DNA of 64,000 nt from Symploca sp. SIO1C2 (GTDB lineage: Bacteria; Cyanobacteriota; Cyanobacteriia; Cyanobacteriales; Coleofasciculaceae): positions 1 through 64,000 of the forward strand of contig JAAHFP010000013.1 of assembly GCA_010672925.1 (NCBI GenBank), read 5' to 3'. This document shows, piece by piece, positions 54,537 through 63,918 of the stretch. The first letter of the stretch is position 1. Every line of letters begins with the position of its first letter. The position numbers and the translations under genes were made by a program. A model generated the notes under the pieces. It was not told the origin of the DNA. It worked only from the letters and a program-made list of their open reading frames with translations, and made no database searches.

Positions 54537-54739
54537 TACGATAGGTACATTTTTTCCTAGAAATCACCTTAGTACTCTGTCAATCTTTTCCTTCTGCCCT
54601 CTGCCTTATCCTCAAGATAACGGGCCTATTTAGGGCTTACTGAATAAGTCGATTGATTCGGGTTTTGAAGTAATGAATAATGATTAATGAGTGATGATCT
54701 CATTATACTACCTAACACCTACAACCTAACACCTACCAC

Positions 54740-55942
54740 CTAATTATCTGCCAATTGTTTTAAAGCTAACGAACAAGCATATTTCAAATCAAAAATTTGA
54801 GTATCAGAAGCCTCTTTAAGGAGTGGAATTGCCCGTTCATCTCCTAAATTTCCTAAAGCAATTGCCGCCCCTGCCCTCGATTTTTGAAACTGGGGCATAG
54901 TATTTTGTAGCGCTTCTACCAATAAATCGTAAGCTGGGGTATATTTCAGCCAGCCCAGCAGTTTGACTACATGATAATGGGCTCCATAGTCATTGTGAGC
55001 TTCTTTTTCCCAAGTCTTGAACAGTGCATCTGGAGCTTCCTCTGGATACAATTCCAACAAAGTTTTACTCCCTAGATAACACCGCCCAAAATCTGTATGG
55101 TACAGTTCATTAATGACAAAATCTAAACTCGGTTTTTGGTCGTATTCGTGGACTAAATCCAAGTCATTGGGATGATCTCGAATGACTTGCTCTAAATAGG
55201 GTTCTATCTCTGCGGAGCTAATTTTTCCCGTCGCAGTACCAGATTCTGCTAACAGTCGAATTCCTCGCAGCCGAAAGACCAGGGATACAGGACAACGAGC
55301 AATCTGGGGAATGGCATCATAGTATTGAGCATCAATTAAGTCTTGGATGCAGGCACGTCGGGCGTTAACACTATCGTGCTGGAGGAAGTCAACTACTTTC
55401 TGTATTTGGCTATAATCTCCAGTTAAGCGACAAATAGCAGATATTGCGGCACTGACAATGGGTTCATTATCCGCTTCGACAAATTTTTGGATGTGGGAAA
55501 CAGCAGGTTGATAGTTTAATTTAGCCAGGGTTTGAATAATAATTCGGTAACTCTGCTCTTTTTTTTCCAATAATTGGGCAATTTCTTCCAAGATTGCGGT
55601 ATCTTCTGTGCCAATTTCTCCAATAGCCCATACTGCATTTTCGACTGTATAACAATCTTCATCCCCCAAGCAGGTGCTAATGAGCGGTAAAGCCTTTCTT
55701 GCTTGCAAGCGCCCCAAACTTTCCAATGCCTTGCGCCTCGTGATGCGATCGTACAACTCGGTGGAGGGATTTTGCACAGCTTCGATTAAGGCATTGATGG
55801 AGCGTTCTGTGGGATACTTGATTAGGTGGGAAGCGGCAACGTAGCGATCCGTGGGAGCATCAAGCTGTTCGGGGGGGGTTTGGAGGAGAGCGATCGCTTG
55901 GTCTTCGCTTAAATTAAACAGATTGAAAAAACGTTTATCCAT
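54740..55942 (-). CDS. cpeY: CpeY-type phycoerythrobilin lyase (HEAT repeats)
   Basis: 400 residues. MDKRFFNLFNLSEDQAIALL opens the protein; HEAT/PBS-lyase repeats follow (DRITRRKALESLGRLQARKA; VENAVWAIGEIG; SAAISAICRLTGDYSQIQKV; RAGAAIALGNLGDERAIPLL). The conserved middle (RACIQDLIDAQYYDAIPQIA, CPVSLVFRLRGIRLLAESG) fits CpeY, the E/F-type lyase for the central Cys of CpeA, usually helped by CpeZ. No CpeZ gene (about 200 residues) is in the window. A short acidic-protein gene is divergent upstream. Confidence 0.8.
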   Translation of the reverse strand: MDKRFFNLFNLSEDQAIALLQTPPEQLDAPTDRYVAASHLIKYPTERSINALIEAVQNPSTELYDRITRRKALESLGRLQARKALPLISTCLGDEDCYTVENAVWAIGEIGTEDTAILEEIAQLLEKKEQSYRIIIQTLAKLNYQPAVSHIQKFVEADNEPIVSAAISAICRLTGDYSQIQKVVDFLQHDSVNARRACIQDLIDAQYYDAIPQIARCPVSLVFRLRGIRLLAESGTATGKISSAEIEPYLEQVIRDHPNDLDLVHEYDQKPSLDFVINELYHTDFGRCYLGSKTLLELYPEEAPDALFKTWEKEAHNDYGAHYHVVKLLGWLKYTPAYDLLVEALQNTMPQFQKSRAGAAIALGNLGDERAIPLLKEASDTQIFDLKYACSLALKQLADN

Positions 55943-56110
55943 CTTGAGAGATTCAGCTAGATAGAACCGCGCACAAAAGCTACGTGCTTTATTCGTAGGA
56001 CTTAGTGTACCAACATCAAAGGTTGCGCGTTTTTAATCGTACCACTGGGAGCAGGATCTGAGAAAATAAAGCATAGGCAAGAAGGTAACCAAAATACGGA
56101 AACAACTAAT

Positions 56111-56386
56111 ATGACTGAAAATTTAGACACCACAGCAATCGATACTGAAGACAAGGCACAGGAAGCTCAACAGGAAGCAGAACCAGTCACTCCTCAATCC
56201 ATTGCCGAAGTCATTACTGAATTGGAAAAATATCGAGAGCGCTTACTCAAAGACATGGCAACAGTAGCCAAAAAAGCCAAAATGCCCCAATCTAAGCTAA
56301 AAGAGGAACTAGAGCCTCAACTCAACAAAATTGATGCTGCCCTCGAAAACTTGCGCAATCAACATGCTGCTTTGACTAACCCATAG
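56111..56386 (+). CDS. Small acidic coiled-coil protein, unknown
   Basis: 91 residues. The first 30 are acidic, Gln/Glu-rich and probably unstructured. The rest are two helices (SIAEVITELEKYRERLLKDM; SKLKEELEPQLNKIDAALEN) likely to form a coiled coil. There is no membrane segment or Cys. I recall similar short proteins in other cyanobacteria but no function. It is divergent from cpeY. Confidence 0.65.
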   Translation: MTENLDTTAIDTEDKAQEAQQEAEPVTPQSIAEVITELEKYRERLLKDMATVAKKAKMPQSKLKEELEPQLNKIDAALENLRNQHAALTNP

Positions 56387-56443
56387 GCATTTTGAGGTGT
56401 TAGGTAATAGGTGATTTCCTCCGAAACAATGTACCTATCGTAG

Positions 56444-56568
56444 TGCCGTGACCCACCTAAAACTGTGTTTTCTCCCTCAGTTCCCTCAACTCCCTCAGTT
56501 CCCTCAGCTTCCTCAGCTTCCTCAGCTTCCTCAGCTTTCTAATAAAACATTTTACCTGGGTCACGGCA
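56444..56568. repeat. TGCCGTGAC-type element nested in another repeat
   Basis: Ends TGCCGTGACCCACCTAAAA / TTTTACCTGGGTCACGGCA (17 of 19 pair), flanked by duplicated GTAG (56440-56443 and 56569-56572). The interior is a TTCCCTCAGC/TTCCTCAGC tandem tract. Confidence 0.85.
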
Positions 56569-56666
56569 GTAGGGTGTGTTAGCGCAGCGTAACGCACCAC
56601 ATTGTGGGTACAATCATCCTCAAAAATCGCCTTGGCTGAGCACACTCACAATGTCTCATAGAGAGG

Positions 56667-56763
56667 CTAGTGCAGTGCGGCGGAAATAAGTAACCAGTTG
56701 GAAATCGATAGAATCCTTACTCTATCAGCATTCTTAATTCTTAATTCCGCGCAGCGGCACTAG
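56667..56763. repeat. CTAGTGCAGC-type inverted-repeat element
   Basis: CTAGTGCAGTGCGGCGGAAAT at the left and GCGCAGCGGCACTAG at the right; core GATAGAATCCTTACTCTAT. Cleanest copy of the family (97 bases). Confidence 0.75.
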
Positions 56764-56803
56764 TAATCGTTATTTTTTGCAGTTCCTTAAAGGAAAATTC
56801 ACC

Positions 56804-57697
56804 ATGAGTAATCAAAGCGACACTCTCCCGATGTCTACCGGGGAAGTGGATGACTTTCTAGCATTAGCTAGACAGGAAGTTGCTGAACAGACATTTGACT
56901 CCAGTGACAGTCAACGCCTACAACGCATGGTGGAGTGCCTGGGGGATTCCCGGGGAATGGTGCGGTTAGGTTTTGCTGATGCCCTGGGTAAAATTGGCAA
57001 ACCTGCTACTCCCTTCTTGCTAGAGGCTTTGCTCAATCACCCCGATCCTGTGGTGCGACGCGCTAGTGCCAAAACCTTGACCCTTATTGCCGATCCAGAA
57101 ACGGTTGCTCCTCTAGTGGAAGCTCTATTAAATGATGAGGATACAGTTGTCAAAGGCTCGTCAGTAGGAGCTCTCGCTCGAATTGGGGAAGCTTCAGTCC
57201 CTGTGTTGTTAGAAATTTTAGCATCACCAGAACATCCTGAAAGTACCAAAGGTCATGCTGCTTGGGCTCTATCATTTATTGGAACAGAAGCAAAAGAATA
57301 CCTTTATCGAGCAATTGCTTCGGATTCGGAGTCAGTTCGCTCTGCTGTGGTAGGTGCAATCGCTAAAATAGCCCAAGAGCAAGAGGAAGAGGAAGCTTTT
57401 AAACTTCTAAACAAGGCTCTTGATGATTCATCAGAAACAGTACGCTGTGAAGCAGCCGCAGTTTTAGGAAATTTGGCTTATAAACCAGCAGCCCCCCGTC
57501 TGATTGAGTTACTAAGTCATCAGAGTGATGAAACCCGCAAAGCAGCAGCGTTGTCTTTGATGAAAATTAAAGACAACGCTGCTATAGCACCTTTACAAGC
57601 TGCCTTAGAAAGAGAATTAGAAGAGCCGATTAAGCAGATTATTAACTTGGCTATTACTCAATTAAAGAGGCAATCGGAAGAAGAAGATTGGGATTAA
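56804..57697 (+). CDS. cpeF: CpeF/MpeV-type bilin lyase (HEAT repeats)
   Basis: 297 residues from ATG 56804 (MSNQSDTLPM) with AAAGGA upstream. HEAT repeats throughout: GMVRLGFADALGKIGKPATP, DPVVRRASAKTLTLIADPET, EDTVVKGSSVGALARIGEAS, STKGHAAWALSFIGTEAKEY and VRCEAAAVLGNLAYKPAAPR. It fits what I recall of CpeF (formerly MpeV), the lyase for the doubly linked bilin of CpeB. The paralogue at 46509-47396 is more diverged, so this copy is the better CpeF candidate. It is 7 kb from cpeB, with cpeY on the other side of the small acidic-protein gene. Confidence 0.75.
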   Translation: MSNQSDTLPMSTGEVDDFLALARQEVAEQTFDSSDSQRLQRMVECLGDSRGMVRLGFADALGKIGKPATPFLLEALLNHPDPVVRRASAKTLTLIADPETVAPLVEALLNDEDTVVKGSSVGALARIGEASVPVLLEILASPEHPESTKGHAAWALSFIGTEAKEYLYRAIASDSESVRSAVVGAIAKIAQEQEEEEAFKLLNKALDDSSETVRCEAAAVLGNLAYKPAAPRLIELLSHQSDETRKAAALSLMKIKDNAAIAPLQAALERELEEPIKQIINLAITQLKRQSEEEDWD

Positions 57698-57715
57698 AAA
57701 GACACAAGTATTTGG

Positions 57716-57917
57716 AGCTTGCTTCAGGAAGTGTGTAAGCCTTGTATGGCATAGCTTTTAACCATTTTGAAAGCTCAATAAGTGCAAGTTTTTTGTATCG
57801 ATAGGCTCATTTCCCTTGCACAAATGATGAACATCTTGCGCTCTTTACAACTATTATCTCCCTTGTCTCCCTTGTCCTCCTTGTCTCCCTTGTCTGACTT
57901 ATTCAGCAAACCCTATT
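57716..57917. repeat. Element with GCTTGCTTCAGGAAGTGTG and TTATTCAGCAAACCCTA ends
   Basis: The left end AGCTTGCTTCAGGAAGTGTG and right end GACTTATTCAGCAAACCCTA belong to the family at 46436 and 60325. A CTCCCTTGT tandem tract lies before the right end. It occupies most of the 350-base gap upstream of the next gene. Confidence 0.6.
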
Positions 57918-58044
57918 TGGAGACAAGTGGCCATTTGTAACGATTTTTGCCAGATTAGAGTTGCATCAGGACACAAATTAGAGAGAATAAGCTAAGAGGT
58001 TTTGCTCTTTTGATGCTTTTAAAACTATTGTGTGAGGGGTGAAT

Positions 58045-59058
58045 GTGAAAAATATTCTAATTAAACCAGTTTCCTGCCTAGTTGGTCTTACTGCTTTGAC
58101 TGTTGTCAGTAACACAATACCGGCCTCCGCTCAAACTCTCAGTTTGGATTCATCAGTGGAGGTATCTGAGGAGAATTCAGCTCAGGTGGTTGAGACTAAG
58201 GTAATATCCGTTGCGAATAGTGAGCCACTCGCAGAAGTAGAAGTTATAGAGCAAAAGCCAGAAGATTTTTGGTTTAGGAGGAGTGCTAACCTCTTCCAAG
58301 AGCCTTCTACTGTAAGTGATGAGGCTTTTGTCTCTAAGGAAGAAGAGCTCAATGAATACCCTTCTGTTTCGGAAAAGCCAAAGCCTTCGGTTGCACCAAT
58401 ACTCCAAGAAGTAGTTGAGCAGGATAATCTGCTACCAACCGAGTCAGTTGGTGCCAAGGAGTATCAAGTTAATTATCCTGAGCTTGCAGCTACTGAACCA
58501 ATGCCAGGAACCTTAGATACATCGGCTGCTGTTTTAAGGGTTGAGCCAAAAACTGCTGTAGTTTCGGAAGTCAACTCTGAACTTTCCGGCACTACTGTTG
58601 CTCAGCGGGACTTCGATCTCCGTCGAATTCCTCGTCCTATTCCCAATTGGATTGGGGTTGGGGGCAATATTGGTTTAACTGATAATGATGAGGAAAGTGC
58701 TATAGGCAGAGGCGCTTTTGTCGTTAATGCCAAACTAAATTTAGTTCGCAATATATCACTTCGACCTGCTGTAATTATCGCAGATAACACTACTTTTCTC
58801 GTACCAGCCACTTATGACTTTATAATCCCTGCGGATAAACCCTTCGGCAGGATTAAATTTGCTCCTTTTGTCGGTGGAGGTGCTGCTTTTTCTACCGGTG
58901 ATAACAGCAGCGTTGGTTTCCTGCTCACTGGTGGTGTAGAGGTTCCCCTATCACGACAATTTGTTGCCAATGGTTCGATTAATATCGGCTTTCTCGAAAC
59001 TACAGATATAGGAATTCAATTAGGGGTTGGTTATCTATTCTCTGAGTTTTTGAAATAA
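58045..59058 (+). CDS. Exported protein with C-terminal outer-membrane barrel, unknown
   Basis: 337 residues from GTG 58045 (MKNILIKPVSCLVG), preferred over GTG 58039 because GAGGGG lies at proper spacing and Lys follows the start. The signal peptide ends near PASAQT. Residues about 30-190 are acidic and low in structure. From about 200 the chain has barrel strands (WIGVGGNIGLTDNDEESA, FAPFVGGGAAFSTGDNSSVG, DIGIQLGVGYLFSEFLK). It is small for a porin (about 8 strands). No partner gene; standing alone. Confidence 0.6.
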   Translation: MKNILIKPVSCLVGLTALTVVSNTIPASAQTLSLDSSVEVSEENSAQVVETKVISVANSEPLAEVEVIEQKPEDFWFRRSANLFQEPSTVSDEAFVSKEEELNEYPSVSEKPKPSVAPILQEVVEQDNLLPTESVGAKEYQVNYPELAATEPMPGTLDTSAAVLRVEPKTAVVSEVNSELSGTTVAQRDFDLRRIPRPIPNWIGVGGNIGLTDNDEESAIGRGAFVVNAKLNLVRNISLRPAVIIADNTTFLVPATYDFIIPADKPFGRIKFAPFVGGGAAFSTGDNSSVGFLLTGGVEVPLSRQFVANGSINIGFLETTDIGIQLGVGYLFSEFLK

Positions 59059-59149
59059 TAGCGCGACACAACTAAAATAGTGAAATAGACGTAGGTTGGG
59101 TCGAGGCAACGAGACCCAACCAAGCCTCACTGCTGTTGGGTCAATCAAT

Positions 59150-59178
59150 TTTAGATTTTAGATTTTAGATTTTAGATT
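59150..59178. repeat. TTTTAGA heptamer tract
   Basis: About four copies of TTTTAGA between GCGCGACACAACTAAAA (59061) and GGCCACGCTGC (59311). The surrounding 270 bases carry IS605-like palindromes (GCCAGGGGCTT) but no gene. Confidence 0.5.
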
Positions 59179-59328
59179 GACCCCATGTCTAAAGCCAGGG
59201 GCTTGGAATAATGATAAAATCTTTGTTTTTTCCACGGATAAATCCGGGGGCTTGTATCCTTGTTTTTTTTCGGTCACGAAGAAAGCTCTACCCAACTACA
59301 TTTTTAGCTAGGCCACGCTGCTAAATCA

Positions 59329-59808
59329 TTAACTTAATTCAATCTCAAAGAAACTATCAGCAGGTTTCTGAGCAATGGTAGTATCCCAAGAAATTGCTTG
59401 CAAAAAAGCCTTGCTTGAGGGGGTTTCAACCACATCTACACCCCAGTTTCCTGGTTGCAGAGCATCTGGAGAGCTACTTGTGGCAGGAGTGGTTTTAATT
59501 CCCCCTAATACTAGAACATGGGGCAGAGCAGCTTCACCGGAATTTTGAGTTTGACGCTTGTTTCGTATAGCTTGAGCACAAAGTTCCCCAACTTGCTGCG
59601 GCGAAAGTTCGGAAGTTGGAAACAGAATCTCCGTAATCCAATGGGGATGATTAATCAGTCTACATTGGCAGGATGGGTGAGCGCTCAATCCTAACCGAAA
59701 TACTTCTACAAATTCTTCCTTACTCAGAGGGGGTACGATGTCTGGGGAAACATTAAAATTGTGGGAAAGTAGCATCCGCCCCTGTTCTGTTTCCGAAGAT
59801 ATTGACAT
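59329..59808 (-). CDS. Conserved hypothetical protein
   Basis: 159 residues, soluble. The first half is a small alpha/beta unit with HPSCQCRLINHPHWITEILF; the middle is polar. It starts 82 bases after psb28 on the same strand and may be cotranscribed with it. I do not recognise the family. The composition is normal for the organism, so it is probably a real gene. Confidence 0.55.
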   Translation of the reverse strand: MSISSETEQGRMLLSHNFNVSPDIVPPLSKEEFVEVFRLGLSAHPSCQCRLINHPHWITEILFPTSELSPQQVGELCAQAIRNKRQTQNSGEAALPHVLVLGGIKTTPATSSSPDALQPGNWGVDVVETPSSKAFLQAISWDTTIAQKPADSFFEIELS

Positions 59809-59889
59809 AATCTTTTTTCCTTTAGCCGAATAAAATTGTTTGAAGCCTTACTTTCCCTTGTCCCCCTTATCCCCCTGTTGCCCTACTTC

Positions 59890-60240
59890 TTAAGAGTCAT
59901 TCGACTTTGACTTACTGAATCCTAGCCCGTTGTCTTTAGCATATCGTTCCATAAAGCGCATGAAACGCTCCCATGCCTCGGGGGATTTCATTAGATGAAC
60001 TACTTCTAGTGCTTCTGGCTGACCATTGACAAATTTACCTTTTACCTCTCGTGTTACAATTTCACCTTCCTCATCTACCATGTACATACCCAGGATATTT
60101 TCCAATTGCTTACCGTTGAAAGCTGTAGGTTTATCAAAATAGAAAGTTGCAGTACCTTGGCTACCATCGCGAGAGCGGGTCAGGCGAACATTAGGGACAA
60201 CTTCTTCTTTAACACCTCTAAAAAACTGAATCTCAGCCAT
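59890..60240 (-). CDS. psb28: Photosystem II assembly protein Psb28
   Basis: 116 residues. [20 protein letters not shown], then [47 protein letters not shown] and [19 protein letters not shown] are the full Psb28 signature. It binds assembly intermediates of PSII on the cytoplasmic side (CP47 region). Length is typical. Confidence 0.92.
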   Translation of the reverse strand: MAEIQFFRGVKEEVVPNVRLTRSRDGSQGTATFYFDKPTAFNGKQLENILGMYMVDEEGEIVTREVKGKFVNGQPEALEVVHLMKSPEAWERFMRFMERYAKDNGLGFSKSKSNDS

Positions 60241-60324
60241 AGCAGTTCATTACAATACTTAAAAGTTTCTTAATCTATCTTCTCATTCATTGGTCATTAG
60301 TCATTGGTCATTAGTCATTAGTAT

Positions 60325-60597
60325 TTAGGGCTTGCTTCAGGAAGTGTGGAAGCTATACCAGACAGGGCTTTCAATCATTTGGCAAGCCGAATAAGTTCAA
60401 GGTTTTTGTATCTTTTAGCCCAAAAACCTTGCACCATCGTAGGGGAACACCTGGTTAAATCAATAATGTGAGGGGTTAAAATCACCGGTGGTAACGCCAG
60501 CTGAAATTACCCGAAAGCCTTATGCAGCAAGCGACCCGTTACTCTTAACTCTTCACTCATTACTCATTACTCATTACTCATTCAGCAAACCCTATTT
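60325..60597. repeat. Element with GGGCTTGCTTCAGGAAGTGTG and TTCAGCAAACCCTA ends
   Basis: Same family as 57716. The interior contains a CAAGGTTTTTGTATC...AAAAACCTTG stem and a CTCATTACTCATTA tract. It fills the gap between psb28 and nuiA. Confidence 0.6.
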
Positions 60598-60657
60598 ATC
60601 TCCCTTGTCTCCCCCAGCTCCCTTACAATAATACTCATCCATTTCCTATTACTTGTC

Positions 60658-61032
60658 ATGACCTTGCTCTCCCAATTCCAAGATGCGATCGCTGGTTTAT
60701 ATTGGATTAGTGCAACCGATGAACTGTGGGAAGTGCTGACTCTTAACGGGGAGCCCACATCTGAAGCGATCGCCCAGCTTTCAGGAAAGGCATCTGTTAA
60801 AGCCAGAGACTTTGAGGCATTCTTCAAAAATGCCACTACAGAGCAAGACTGGCATGGCGAGGAAGACAAAGCCGATGTCCAACGCTACAAAGCTCTAGTG
60901 GAAATGCTAAAAGAAAACCTTCAAGCGATCGCAATCTACGCGGTGGGAGAAGCTGAAATGGACGTTTTTGTAGTAGGCAGAGCCGAATCCGGACAGTGGA
61001 TTGCTCTCAAGACGATGGAAGTGGAGTCGTAA
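60658..61032 (+). CDS. nuiA: NuiA-like inhibitor of sugar-nonspecific nuclease
   Basis: 124 residues. The pattern matches Anabaena NuiA: FEAFFKNATTEQDWHGEEDK, RYKALVEMLKENLQAIAIY, VGEAEMDVFVVGR and a short C-terminal strand ending VES. NuiA binds NucA tightly and blocks its active site, protecting the cell from its own nuclease. Here it converges on the nucA gene with only 13 bases between stop codons. It has HIP1 octamers in its coding sequence, so it is native. Confidence 0.8.
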   Translation: MTLLSQFQDAIAGLYWISATDELWEVLTLNGEPTSEAIAQLSGKASVKARDFEAFFKNATTEQDWHGEEDKADVQRYKALVEMLKENLQAIAIYAVGEAEMDVFVVGRAESGQWIALKTMEVES

Positions 61033-61045
61033 TTTTCAGTTCCTG

Positions 61046-62032
61046 CTATTGATAGACCTTGCTCTCAATAATTTCCTCAATTTTATCGGGTAATTCTTCA
61101 AAGAAATCATAGCCTGTTAAAGCTTCAATTTCATCAACTGTTGTGAGATAGTCTCGCCAGCTGGTGTGTTTGACAGACTCATTGTTAGGCATGTTAGCAG
61201 CAATAGTCTCAGTAGGACTGCCATTGGCAATAATAAGAATAACTTTCCAGGTGCTCTCTGGAACAGTAACACCATTCCCAATAGTGCCGATCTTTCCTAG
61301 AGGACCTGCTACAGTATAGACTTCTTCATTACCGAGCTCAGTAATAAGATCTCGCTCATAGCTCTCCAGCTCTCTCCAAACTTCTCTGTTATTCGATGGA
61401 CTCTGGGGCATCATATTACTCATCAAGAAAGTCGCGCTGTTGTCTTCCTGATTACTGTCTCGATCTGCACTAGGAGCAATGTGCCCCCGGTCATACCCAC
61501 TTCTTCTGTAGTCTCGCGGTGTGACTTGATAGCATGGTACATCAGGATCTGGGCGGAAGTCATTTTTTCGCTCAACGTCTCCCAGGAAACTTGTATTTAC
61601 GGTCCACGACACCCAGTTAGCAAGATTTCTGGAACAGTTGTAGGAAATCACAAATTGCTCTTTGGGGATTAGATAGTTGTTTAGATCCGTCGAGTTGGCA
61701 TCACTGGGGTTGCCGAACTTAATTTCTTGTAATACCAACTCTGCAAATGACTTAGGTGGAGAAGGTTCGCTTACTTCTGGTTTCACTCTTTTAGCCTTAG
61801 GTGTGCCAGGGGGGAGACTAGTGCAGACAATGCCATCACCATCCCTATCAAGTTTGAAAAAGTCTTGGACAAAGACATCGAATAGAGCCTGTGCTTCAGG
61901 TTGCGTAGCAAAATCACTGCAGTTGCAATCGCTTAAAACGCAGCTTGGTAGATTCAGGGCCTCGGCTTTGGGGGAGAAAAAGGCCAAACTCAAGCAAGCG
62001 ATTGCCACCAATGTTAAAAATATTCGTTTCAT
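61046..62032 (-). CDS. nucA: NucA-type DNA/RNA non-specific endonuclease with excalibur-like domain
   Basis: 328 residues from ATG 62032 (MKRIFLTLVAIACLSLAFFS), whose signal peptide ends near AEA. Residues about 36-72 (CNCSDFATQPEAQALFD ... DRDGDGIVC) are an excalibur-type calcium-binding domain. The nuclease domain (about 120-328) has DRGH (181-184, catalytic His184) and the metal-binding Asn in SPSNNREVWRELE. The enzyme is exported and degrades DNA and RNA. Classical NucA lacks the excalibur part, so this is a larger variant. The inhibitor gene is convergent next door. Confidence 0.88.
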   Translation of the reverse strand: MKRIFLTLVAIACLSLAFFSPKAEALNLPSCVLSDCNCSDFATQPEAQALFDVFVQDFFKLDRDGDGIVCTSLPPGTPKAKRVKPEVSEPSPPKSFAELVLQEIKFGNPSDANSTDLNNYLIPKEQFVISYNCSRNLANWVSWTVNTSFLGDVERKNDFRPDPDVPCYQVTPRDYRRSGYDRGHIAPSADRDSNQEDNSATFLMSNMMPQSPSNNREVWRELESYERDLITELGNEEVYTVAGPLGKIGTIGNGVTVPESTWKVILIIANGSPTETIAANMPNNESVKHTSWRDYLTTVDEIEALTGYDFFEELPDKIEEIIESKVYQ

Positions 62033-62124
62033 ATGTACCGTTTTTTCTGTACTGTTTTGTACCATGAAATGAAAAAAATCAGTTTTCTAGGTGAATAATG
62101 CGATTGCCCACGGCAGCAGTGTAG

Positions 62125-63918
62125 CTAATCGCTCAACGTCACCTCTCTGGCCAGGTATTTAAACCAGGTGAAGTACAAACCAAGGGAAAGGAGAAGGAAC
62201 AGTAGTAGTAGAATGCAAAAATTATCCCAACGTTTCATGATGAGCATCATGCCCATGAGGAATAAAACTAGCTGCCAGGGAATGGCGATTAAGGTAGCAA
62301 GCATGTCCCGTCGATTCTCATTATTGATTCTAGCCTGAATATTAGTTGGGAGCTTGTTGCGGATTTTGCCCCACCAACCAAATGGTCTAGTCTGTTGGTA
62401 GAAGTTATCCATAACAGCCGTATCTGTTGGCTCAGTTAAAATCGTCCCCAAGATACATCCGAGGAAGGAGCAAATACTGGGAATCAAAAAGAGTCCATAT
62501 TCGTTGAAATTAGGATTCAAGTTAGGTAGTATCACTGCCTTAGCGAGTATAGCTGCTACCATTCCCGCCACTGTACCAATAGCAAATCCATAGCCGTTAA
62601 AGCGCCACCAATACCATCTAAAGACTAGGGGAATCGATAGTCCAGTGCCAAGACCAAGGGTGAGCCAGCCCCAAATATCGTTGATATTGGTAATATTGAA
62701 ACTAAACAGTAATCCGACCACAACAATTACAACTGATGCCAAGCGGCTTTGGAAGACTAGTTGTTGTTCGGAAGCTTCCGGAGCAATGTAGGCTTGATAG
62801 ATATCTTTCACCCAGTAAGCAGCACTCGCATTGATAATCGAGTCAAAAGTAGACATTGCGGCGGCAATAAAGCAAGCTACTAGTAATCCTTTGATGCCGA
62901 TGGGAACATAGGCAGCAATGACTTTAGGTAAGATCAGTTCAGGGTCAGTAATTGCTTCTGTAGTTATGCCGTAATGAATGCCAAGAACAGCGAAAGCTGT
63001 TACTAGAGGCCAGCGAAATGATAGCAGTAAAATCCAGAACAAGGAAAGTAAACCAGCTTCGCGATCGCTTTTGGCCGCAAAGTAGCGTTGGATCATATAA
63101 CCACCTCCTCCTCCAAAACCTGTCATAATTTCTTTCAACAGGTAGAAGAAAATTACTCCTCCAAACAAATTGAAGATGGCATAATCTCCTGGTAGATCAA
63201 CCGTTATGGGAGGAAAAATACTGCTCCACTCAGCGAAACTCCACTGTTGCAATTGTTCAGATCCAGGAAGAGTAATGGAGAAGGTATCTGGAATAGTCGC
63301 TGTTTGTAGAGCTAAGACACAAATATAAAGAATAGCGAGGAAAACTAAGATGCCCTGAAATACATCTGTCCAGACTACCCCATAGAAACCACTTAAGGTT
63401 GTATAAATTAGAGCTAGTAGAATCAGAAAAATCGCAGCATAGCGGTCATCAATACCCAGAAAGTTACCAAAAAATTTGCCACCTCCAACGGCAAAGTAAC
63501 TCATTGTACCAATAGCAAAGATAATATTGGCAACGGCACTAATAATACGGGCGATATTTCCTTCTCTACCGGAACCAAACCGCAAGCGCATCCATTCAGC
63601 TAAAGTCATTACTTGGGCTCTTCGGTTCCACTTGCCCATAAAAATCATCAGCATTGCCATAATTAAGACAACGCCACCCCGGATTTCAATGAACAATCCT
63701 TTTGTTCCTAAGGCATAGACTAAGGCAGTGATAATCATAGTGCCAGCAAGGTCGGTATTGGATGCCATACCAGATGCTCCCAAAACCCACCAAGGCAAAC
63801 GGCGATTACCCAAAAAGTAAGATTCTATTCCCTCAGAGGCTTTCCGCTGAAGCACCATACCGAAAATGACTATACCTATGAGGTAGACAATGACAATAAT
63901 GTAGTCAATTGGATGCAT
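62125..63918 (-). CDS. Sodium:solute symporter family transporter
   Basis: 597 residues with about 14 membrane helices, beginning IDYIIVIVYLIGIVIFGMV. SSS-family signs: SEGIESYFLGNRRLPWWVLG and SGMASNTDLAGTMIITALVY near the first helices, LSGFYGVVWTDVFQGILVF, and ACFIAAAMSTFDSIINASAA (Na-site helix). A run of five Gly lies in TGFGGGGGYMIQRYFA. It belongs to the broad SLC5-like family; the substrate cannot be told. It is the last complete gene; upstream bases 63919-63955 are TTAAATTG repeats. Confidence 0.85.
   Translation of the reverse strand: MHPIDYIIVIVYLIGIVIFGMVLQRKASEGIESYFLGNRRLPWWVLGASGMASNTDLAGTMIITALVYALGTKGLFIEIRGGVVLIMAMLMIFMGKWNRRAQVMTLAEWMRLRFGSGREGNIARIISAVANIIFAIGTMSYFAVGGGKFFGNFLGIDDRYAAIFLILLALIYTTLSGFYGVVWTDVFQGILVFLAILYICVLALQTATIPDTFSITLPGSEQLQQWSFAEWSSIFPPITVDLPGDYAIFNLFGGVIFFYLLKEIMTGFGGGGGYMIQRYFAAKSDREAGLLSLFWILLLSFRWPLVTAFAVLGIHYGITTEAITDPELILPKVIAAYVPIGIKGLLVACFIAAAMSTFDSIINASAAYWVKDIYQAYIAPEASEQQLVFQSRLASVVIVVVGLLFSFNITNINDIWGWLTLGLGTGLSIPLVFRWYWWRFNGYGFAIGTVAGMVAAILAKAVILPNLNPNFNEYGLFLIPSICSFLGCILGTILTEPTDTAVMDNFYQQTRPFGWWGKIRNKLPTNIQARINNENRRDMLATLIAIPWQLVLFLMGMMLIMKRWDNFCILLLLFLLLSLGLYFTWFKYLAREVTLSD

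Larger units (their letters stand above)
53914..54739. repeat. Intergenic mosaic of nested small repeat elements
   Basis: It contains a GGGAGCTGA tandem block (about 53967-53998), GGCAGA repeats, the palindromic element at 54175-54317, a half element (CCTAATCGCCTTGGTGACTG, about 54366), a reverse-orientation AGGTGATTT element with a nested TGCCGTGAC element, and a TAGGGCTTACTGAATAAGT end (about 54632). No gene. Open frames crossing it are translated repeats. Confidence 0.7.
56387..56803. repeat. Intergenic repeat mosaic
   Basis: Holds an AGGTGATTT-type element (about 56409-56634) split by the nested element below, then the CTAGTGCAGC element at 56667-56763. The only gene signal is the ribosome-binding site AAAGGA (about 56790) of the downstream lyase. 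Confidence 0.7.
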
